This document shows, piece by piece, positions 57,301-60,000 of a stretch of DNA of 60,000 nucleotides. The notes beneath the pieces were generated by a model, which made no database searches, was not told the DNA's origin, and saw only the letters and a program-made list of their open reading frames with translations. Both the position numbers and the translations under genes were made by a program. How positions within the stretch are numbered: the stretch's first letter is position 1; every line of letters starts with the position of its first letter. This DNA comes from Lineus longissimus (Eukaryota > Nemertea > Pilidiophora > Heteronemertea > Lineidae). Where the stretch lies: NCBI RefSeq assembly GCF_910592395.1, contig NC_088314.1, forward strand, positions 64,001 to 124,000, in the 5' to 3' direction.

Positions 57301-57724
57301 GCTAGGCCCTAGATCGGTAAGATCATATGCTGCACGTGACAAAAGTCGTTCACCCAACTAGCTTCCTCTGACAATCTTGACAGATTATGTGTTACAAGAA
57401 GAACTACTTCCATGCATATAATATCAGTTCGAGACTTTATATTTCTACCCAGATTTTAGATCGAAAAAGCCATTTGCCCATTAGCTGAAAAAAGTAAACA
57501 AGCGCACGTGGTGTGATTGAGGCGAGAAACGATTTCAAAACCCCTCAAACGACCCCGATTACCCGAGCATCGGTCACCGAATGAACCAAAACATTCGATC
57601 AATCGATGATACCTTTCTGTTCCTTGCTTAATTCACCCTTCGATTTATGTTGACCGTGTTTATGTTTTTTATTTGACTGTTTGAATGCACCAGAATGGTG
57701 GGTTTCCTGGCCGTCGGCTGCCAT
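5373..57724 (-). CDS. TSR1: Pre-rRNA-processing protein TSR1, complete 18-exon gene
   Basis: TSR1 is a nucleolar/cytoplasmic 40S-subunit assembly factor of the Bms1/Tsr1 family. It is shaped like a translational GTPase, but the family is known not to work as a nucleotide-binding GTPase. Eighteen exons join in phase with GT-AG borders: 57724-57613, 56582-56512, 56215-56129, 55626-55514, 55336-55070, 54790-54634, 54391-54227, 53831-53678, 53306-53212, 9358-9242, 8912-8749, 8400-8256, 8036-7985, 7079-6874, 6643-6541, 6357-6217, 5908-5834 and 5560-5373 (stop TAG). The summed 2412 nt encode 803 residues, against about 804 in human, so no exon appears to be missing. The start MAADG has a good context (A at -3, G at +4). 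Another in-frame ATG two codons upstream (57730) could be used instead. The gene converges on the kinase gene and diverges from the cyclase gene. Its oddity is the 43.9-kb intron 9; the other introns are 0.2-1.0 kb. Confidence 0.96.
7287..7694. mobile_element. piggyBac-like MITE in TSR1 intron 13
   Basis: The element is bounded by TTAA at 7287-7290 and 7691-7694. Its terminal inverted repeats read CTCTTTCAGTGCCCAGGA on the left and CTCTTTCAGTGCCCAAGGA on the reversed right end. TTAA target duplications plus a C(C/T)CTTT start are typical of piggyBac-family ends. The 400-bp body has no transposase reading frame. Near the right end an 18-bp perfect palindrome (7657-7674, GGACGTACATGTACGTCC) could be a subterminal protein-binding site. 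It is purely intronic, so TSR1 coding is intact. Confidence 0.75.
9242..9358 (-). repeat. GAT/GAC trinucleotide tract coding poly-Asp in TSR1 exon 10
   Basis: The first 33 or so bases of exon 10 (about 9325-9358) are an imperfect GAT-GAT-GAC repeat that encodes an uninterrupted run of Asp, followed by Glu-rich sequence. Acidic linkers are normal at this place in TSR1. The repeat starts at the very 3' edge of the giant intron. Confidence 0.85.
9360..13160. other. Intronic DNA, no gene seen
   Basis: Apart from a short C run near 9432-9441 and the small fold-back at 12230-12298, I see no coding, RNA or repeat feature. The reading frames present are short and of random-looking composition. Confidence 0.6.
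12230..12298. repeat. Short imperfect fold-back
   Basis: Arms of 21 bases at 12230-12250 and 12278-12298 (GGAAAC...TGAATTCGGA and its complement) differ at two positions. They enclose a 27-base loop. It may be a degenerate MITE or a chance structure. Confidence 0.5.
13161..13581. repeat. Minisatellite, 53-bp unit, about 8 copies
   Basis: Units begin with catctatcaag at 13161, 13214, 13267, 13320, 13373, 13423, 13476 and 13529. One unit is 50 bp after a 3-base loss (cacgag instead of cacatgag). Variation between units is limited to a few positions, implying recent homogenisation. Each unit contains tatcaag and cttgat as short inverted ends. It is noncoding and intronic. Confidence 0.95.
13582..16892. 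other. Intronic DNA, no gene seen
   Basis: This stretch is AT-leaning with only short reading frames and no recognisable domain. I see no repeat array or structural RNA in it. Confidence 0.55.
16893..17481. repeat. Minisatellite, 49-bp unit, 12 copies
   Basis: Tandem units of cttattgttgacttactg... through gaggggcaccagta start at 16893 and recur every 49 bases (first interval 50) to 17481. Variants are confined to a few sites (tt/gg in ttgttgac, c/t in gatcgag, cacc/catc), and variant units are interspersed, as expected from unequal exchange or gene conversion. Confidence 0.95.
19178..19781. repeat. Minisatellite, 44-bp unit, 13.7 copies
   Basis: Units starting cctctcaaatggccc recur exactly every 44 bases from 19178 to 19750, and the last is partial, ending near 19781. 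One site toggles between ccaggg, cctggg and ccatgg among units, and almost nothing else varies. Small reading frames through it are a by-product of the repeat. Confidence 0.96.
19782..25484. other. Intronic DNA, no gene seen
   Basis: This 5.7-kb stretch has only short, composition-driven reading frames. I recognise no protein domain, tandem array or transposon end. Confidence 0.55.
25485..25618. mobile_element. 134-bp hairpin element (MITE-like)
   Basis: Two 42-base arms (25485-25526 and 25577-25618) are reverse complements with one mismatch and enclose a 50-base loop. The arms read GACACA(A/T)TGGGTGATATG inward. No convincing target duplication flanks it. The long, nearly perfect arms suggest a recently mobile nonautonomous element; the superfamily is unknown. 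Confidence 0.7.
26297..26701. mobile_element. Three tandem 131-bp palindromic MITEs separated by TAA
   Basis: Copies at 26300-26430, 26434-26564 and 26568-26698 each start GGCACCT and end AGGTGCC. In each, arms of about 48 bases pair around a loop of about 30 bases (ggcttcacaaagggtgcatg...). A single TAA lies before copy 1 and between copies, and TTA follows copy 3. A 3-bp TWA site fits PIF/Harbinger-type insertion, inferred only. The loops are in the same orientation, so the array is head to tail with a period of exactly 134 bp. The left arm of copy 3 matches its own right arm better than the left arms of copies 1 and 2 do. Confidence 0.8.
26702..29384. other. Intronic DNA, no gene seen
   Basis: I see only short reading frames and a small hairpin (gtgacagaa / ttctgtcac) near 28925-28945. 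No domain or larger repeat is evident. Confidence 0.55.
29385..30160 (-). mobile_element. 770-bp fold-back PIF/Harbinger-derived element with TAA target duplications
   Basis: The element (29388-30157) is flanked by TAA at 29385-29387 and 30158-30160, and its ends read AGCCTGCACCACACGG inward. The arms, about 277 bases each (29388-29664 and 29881-30157), are almost perfectly complementary and unusually rich in CpG. The 216-base loop encodes, on the minus strand, a fragment of a PIF/Harbinger (HARBI1-like) transposase. A 3-bp TWA duplication is characteristic of that superfamily. With no DDE catalytic region, it must be nonautonomous. Confidence 0.85.
29665..29859 (-). pseudogene. N-terminal fragment of a PIF/Harbinger (HARBI1-like) transposase
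   Basis: The minus-strand frame in the loop of the fold-back element reads MDQEDQ, a run of Leu and Arg, then [17 protein letters not shown] and [18 protein letters not shown]. The WxRPWIQxRxxxGAY...EDPxxYRxF pattern is the conserved N-terminal signature of PIF/Harbinger DDE proteins. The frame leaves homology exactly where the inverted arm begins (after Arg at about 29668), so the rest of the transposase, including all catalytic residues, is absent. It is a captured relic, not a functional gene. Confidence 0.8.
30161..45528. other. Intronic DNA between the Harbinger-derived element and the GPCR, no gene seen
   Basis: Fifteen kilobases hold many reading frames under 200 codons, none with recognisable homology. 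The longest is 41552-42136 plus (194 codons). Overlapping frames cluster at 33194-33866 on both strands. A T/A-homopolymer-rich patch lies at about 36410-36530, and a small 10-bp-stem hairpin (cacttgatgt / acatcaagtg) at 44050-44074. Confidence 0.5.
45529..46671 (+). CDS. FMRFamide-receptor-like class A GPCR, intronless, nested in TSR1 intron 9
   Basis: A single-exon frame encodes a 380-residue seven-helix receptor of the plasma membrane, predicted to bind a neuropeptide and couple to G proteins. An in-frame TGA lies eight codons upstream (45505), and the ATG context (aaaATGg) is good. The N-terminus has Asn sites NLT and NGS (residues 9-13). Key positions are N54 (TM1, GILGN), D81 (TM2, LAVSD), ERW 139-141 followed by IAVCHPL (TM3/ICL2, replacing DRY), CATP 283-286 (TM6), and NSAVNFIIY 322-330 (TM7, with Phe replacing the Pro of NPxxY), then GKKFR of helix 8. 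The [21 protein letters not shown]-type TM3 end and NSxxNFxIYC are typical of invertebrate FMRFamide-receptor-like proteins. No Cys stands at 3.25 (Val115) or in ECL2 (about 177-218). The gene lies opposite to TSR1. The ligand is unknown. Confidence 0.9.
   Translation: MDSHKILMNLTNGSLRDHPDKGGPFAGENPLKHLITVVGIYATGLLCGFGILGNILSFIVLGKDNKRLPLFLILRALAVSDSILLATVLFMQVMANCYEFTGAFRRLYLIRGYLVMSVWPCIMMAQMSSVWLTVLVSIERWIAVCHPLRAGTMCTLKRAHLSVLGVMVFSIFYNIPRFIEYKLVATPRTTHSEDSNKSYDETFWNNEKSNLGSNDIYRYLYCATLYFLIIFLIPLVMITILNVRLVYTIKTAKRQWGNMTKRIKKEHKITVIPVCIVVVFYICATPALLAMVLDSVFLGKPFLDSLEYQTYIVISNMLVTLNSAVNFIIYCMLGKKFRQILWGMLCPRRPHKEYITAASLVSVDENMMVAKVMCENASTP
46672..49854. other. GPCR 3' flank and intronic DNA
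   Basis: I found no canonical AATAAA soon after the GPCR stop, so its mRNA end is not placed. The only repeat seen is an 18-bp unit (tcacatcttaagacaatg) repeated about 2.5 times at 48397-48440. No other gene is supported. Confidence 0.5.
50050..50640. repeat. CAT/ATC-rich satellite with 66-bp higher-order unit
   Basis: The region is built of CAT/ATC trinucleotides. A larger unit beginning accatctcc recurs at 50206, 50266, 50332, 50398, 50464 and 50524, with spacing 60, 66, 66, 66 and 60. Each unit contains a non-CAT marker such as cattatcgttttgacc. Stop-free frames of over 200 codons on both strands (Ile-, His- or Met-rich) are artefacts of the low-complexity sequence. Confidence 0.93.
51758..52021. 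repeat. 133-bp tandem duplication
   Basis: Two head-to-tail copies (51758-51890 and about 51891-52021), starting gcatgga(c/t)actacatgttgg, are nearly identical. They contain no recognisable gene and lie in intron 9. Confidence 0.9.
52022..53211. other. 5' end of TSR1 intron 9, no feature seen
   Basis: This is AT-rich intronic sequence between the 133-bp duplication and the exon 9 donor. I see no gene or structured repeat. Confidence 0.55.
53212..57724 (-). CDS. TSR1: TSR1 exons 1-9: basic N-terminus, G-like domain and AARP2CN region
   Basis: Exons 1-2 (residues 1-61) encode a Lys/His-rich tail ending in [19 protein letters not shown], a likely nucleolar-targeting and rRNA-binding segment. 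Exons 3-5 (about 62-217) cover the degenerate GTPase-like domain, with family motifs [21 protein letters not shown] and [11 protein letters not shown]. Exons 6-7 (217-324) carry the AARP2CN-type region, with [13 protein letters not shown] and [11 protein letters not shown]. Exons 8-9 (325-407) hold the conserved [19 protein letters not shown] and [13 protein letters not shown] motifs. Splice phases run 1,0,0,2,2,0,0,1,0 and every junction restores the family alignment. This block is compact: 4.5 kb for half the protein. Confidence 0.95.
56699..56818. repeat. 120-bp fold-back in TSR1 intron 1
   Basis: Perfect 16-base inverted repeats (TTTACAATCCCCGATC at 56699-56714 and its complement at 56803-56818) bound a 120-bp segment. 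This resembles a small MITE. No clear target duplication is visible. Confidence 0.55.
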
Positions 57725-57730
57725 ATTCAT

Positions 57731-58455
57731 GATATTCGAATTGCGGTTGTTTCGCCCCCAGTCGTTTCGCTCCATTTCGAAGTCGTTTCGCTCCCTTTAA
57801 CTTTTTGCTGGTCATCTTCTGTGTGATCTTTGGCAGGTCACTTGTCTTTCATTCTTTATCATTCGCCGGTCATCAAGTTTGGTTGTGGCAGCATCTACAA
57901 TCTCATCAGGTCTGGTTGTGCAGCTCCTGTCTATCAGGTCTGGTTGTGACAGCATTTGCTGTTTTGATAATATGGTTGTTGCAGTATCAGCTGTCTCTTC
58001 TGGGCTGGTGTTCTGATTTCATGCAATCCCATTATGTAAGTGATCAGGTATTCACCACGTGAAAATGAGACACATTTTCCGAAGGGTGGAGACAAGGTCC
58101 ACCTGTAGAAACATGGTGCACTACGTTGGGAGAGACAGGAGTGACAGGCAGGAAATGCTGGCACAACCAGACCTGATGAGATTGCAGATACTGTCCAACC
58201 AGATCTGGCGAGATAACAAATGCTGTTAGGGGCCTACACCGAGAGCCAAAGGCAGCACGAGCAGATCCACTCCAGACAAATGAACAAAAGTAGCGACAAG
58301 TTTTGGAGAGCTCGTGACGTCCCCGTGGATGACGTCGCCGCCTTGACAACTTGACGTCGCCGCAACAGAAGCCGTCGGAAACAAATGCAATAATCGGCAA
58401 AGACCACCGATTTTTCTTTTCTTTTTTGTTTTGTTCACGGAAGGAAAGCTCAAAA
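57731..58455. promoter_or_regulatory. Bidirectional promoter interval between TSR1 and the guanylate cyclase gene
   Basis: The two start codons are 731 bp apart on opposite strands, so this interval should hold both promoters and both 5' UTRs. No TATA box stands out. Near TSR1 the motif gt(c/t)gtttcgc(t/c)cc occurs three times (about 57747, 57761 and 57782). Near the cyclase three TGACGTC motifs occur at 58315-58321, 58330-58336 and 58352-58358, which resemble cAMP-response-element cores. Transcription start sites are not determined. Confidence 0.6.
57880..58225. repeat. Direct and inverted copies of a short repeat in the divergent promoter
   Basis: Several copies of a unit resembling cagcat-n-tcatcaggtctggttgtg lie at 57880-58000, and copies in the opposite orientation lie at about 58140-58220. 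The stretches 57899-57921 and 58154-58176 are exact reverse complements over 23 bases. The repeat has no coding potential. Confidence 0.7.
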
Positions 58456-60000
58456 ATGGTAAGTGAAGCAAGTGCAACTAGGCTCAGTAGGCTAGAGCAT
58501 TGTTTAAAACTAAGCCGTTATCAAAATTTGGCATATGGATGGTTAATTGCAATGCCTTGTCGCAATGTCGGATGGACTATGTGGGATGGCTGCAAAATCT
58601 GGCTGTCGTTCAATCGGTGCGCCGGTTATTCAAAACCAACTTTGATAAAAAAAGGTGTGCAGCAGTATGTAGGCCTCCAGTCATGGATAAAGATACTGCA
58701 ATCCTGTGTCTGGTTTGATTCAATTTCAACTGATGTGGATCTGAAGCCACTCGAGGACGACCATCCCTGCATGGTATGGGCGTGGCTGTTGGTTTATTTT
58801 ATTGATTCCATCACGACAAACCGCATTGGTCGCTCTATACTCATTACTGCCTACTGGGCCTTGCATAAACAGACAACTGATGATATAAACTTCCTATTAA
58901 TTACAAAGAGATATTTTACTGACACATAGGCCTACAGGAAATTAGTTTTACTGAATAGATTTTGTTACATGACGAGCGGTAAACTCCTTTACCTGGAGTA
59001 GATTTTGGCGGCGTTTGGAGGCAAAGTCAGTAAATATTTTGCGTGGAAGACGGGAAGTTCATGACTGATCAGGCAGTCGTTATATAGTGCTGAACAGCTA
59101 GTGAAATGTTGATAGGACTTCCATGTAACGAAAAAAAACCCCAATAACTTTAATATTCTTTCATTCACTTTCAGTATGGACAAATTCATTTATGTGTCCA
59201 GTCTCTGATAGAGCAGAAGTTCGGCGAGGAAGCATGGCTGAGAGTTCTGTAAGTAAATACTATAGAGAGTCAATAAAGGGATTGGTCCTTGTTCCTCTCC
59301 TGTTCTATTAGCCTTATGAAAGTTTTATTTTTTTCAAATTGAACAGGTACCTTTGTATTTCTTAATCTAATTCCTGGGGATATTCTGAGAAAACATGATT
59401 CTTTGTGATCAAACATTCATATAATGATTTCGACTTGCAATCTGCTTCTTCTTCAGGGCGAAATCAGAAATGGACGACACCCATGACTTCATGACGTTCC
59501 ACAGATACGATGACGCACTCTCAGTCAAATTGATTGTTTCAGCATCGGAAGAACTAGGTGAAAATTGCATTTCTGACAACAGGCAACATGATATCGTCAA
59601 AATGTCACCTAGTATAGTTCTCGTTCTCGGATAAACAATCTTAACCAAGTTAACCTCTGTCTTGTTACTAGTCCCCCGAGATCTCGGGGATGTATCGACT
59701 CGAGGTCACTCCGATGGCTATCATTTCTCTTGGCAATAAATAGAGATATATGTAAGACTGGCGCTCGCATTAATCCACGTCGTACCACCGATGAAGTTCA
59801 GAAAACGCTCCAGCCCCAAAGTTCATTGTGTCACCTCTATTTCAGGTATCCCTCTGACCACCGTGCTTGAAGTATTCGGGGAGTTTTTCCTTGAGTACTG
59901 CTTGTCAATTGGCTATGATAAAATGTTGCTGACATTGGGTGGCGACTTTGTGACATTCATGCAAAACCTCGACTCTTTCCACGCCTTACTGTCCATGACA
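58456..60000 (+). CDS. GUCY1B2: Soluble guanylate cyclase beta subunit, beta-2-like (3' partial)
   Basis: The protein makes cGMP from GTP as part of a heme-containing nitric-oxide (or oxygen) sensor. Four exons join in phase: 58456-58458 (ATG only), 59175-59248, 59457-59557 and 59846 onward past the window end, with GT-AG introns. The 111 visible residues form most of the heme NO-binding (HNOB) domain. It opens MYGQIHLCVQSL and has KFGEEAW (16-22), FMTFHRYDD (37-45), VFGEFFLEYC (69-78), GYDKMLLTLGG (82-92) and NLDSFHALL. The proximal heme histidine falls exactly at His105, as in vertebrate beta-1. KFGEE and FMT...YDD match beta-2 better than beta-1. The catalytic domain lies beyond the window. 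The gene is divergent from TSR1. Confidence 0.92.

Noticed and set aside
58351-58929. A 192-codon plus-strand frame across the cyclase first exon
   Set aside because: It reads through the GTAAGT donor after the ATG in a different frame from the HNOB domain and has no recognisable homology. The spliced MYG start is far better supported.

Overview
The window is nuclear DNA from an animal. Genes are split by GT-AG introns, intergenic and intronic DNA is AT-leaning, and minisatellites and fold-back DNA transposon remnants are common. The gene content (a DSTYK-like kinase, TSR1, an FMRFamide-receptor-like GPCR, a beta-type soluble guanylate cyclase) fits a bilaterian invertebrate, probably marine. 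I cannot resolve the phylum from sequence alone.

Layout. (1) Positions 1-4387, plus strand: the last five coding exons of a DSTYK-type protein, with a dynamin-like GTPase region, a long helical middle and a C-terminal protein kinase. The 5' end lies outside the window. (2) Positions 5373-57724, minus strand: a complete 18-exon TSR1 gene (40S ribosome biogenesis factor). I could join every exon in phase, and the 803-residue product matches the usual family length of about 804. Seventeen exons are separated by introns of 0.2-1.0 kb. Intron 9, at 9359-53211 (43.9 kb), is the exception and fills most of the window. (3) Nested in that intron on the opposite strand, at 45529-46671, is an intact intronless class A GPCR of 380 residues resembling invertebrate FMRFamide receptors. 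(4) Positions 58456-60000, plus strand: the first four coding exons of a soluble guanylate cyclase beta subunit, closest to beta-2. It is divergent from TSR1, and its first coding exon contributes only the initiator ATG. The heme-ligand histidine falls exactly at residue 105.

The giant intron holds three homogeneous minisatellites (53-, 49- and 44-bp units at 13.2, 16.9 and 19.2 kb) and a CAT-rich satellite with a 66-bp higher-order unit at 50.1-50.6 kb. It also holds a hairpin element at 25.5 kb and three tandem copies of a 131-bp palindromic element separated by TAA at 26.3-26.7 kb. A 770-bp fold-back element at 29.4-30.2 kb is the most notable of these: its loop carries a PIF/Harbinger-type transposase N-terminal fragment and it is bounded by TAA duplications. 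A separate piggyBac-like MITE with TTAA ends lies in TSR1 intron 13.

TSR1 and the DSTYK-like gene converge tail to tail (985 bp between stop codons). TSR1 and the cyclase diverge across a 731-bp interval with three TGACGTC motifs. The genes do not form an obvious shared pathway. Housekeeping ribosome assembly (TSR1) sits beside signalling genes (kinase, GPCR, NO/cGMP cyclase). I saw no CRISPR, operon, rRNA or viral gene. The most unusual structures are the nested-gene giant intron and the mobile fold-back elements within it.
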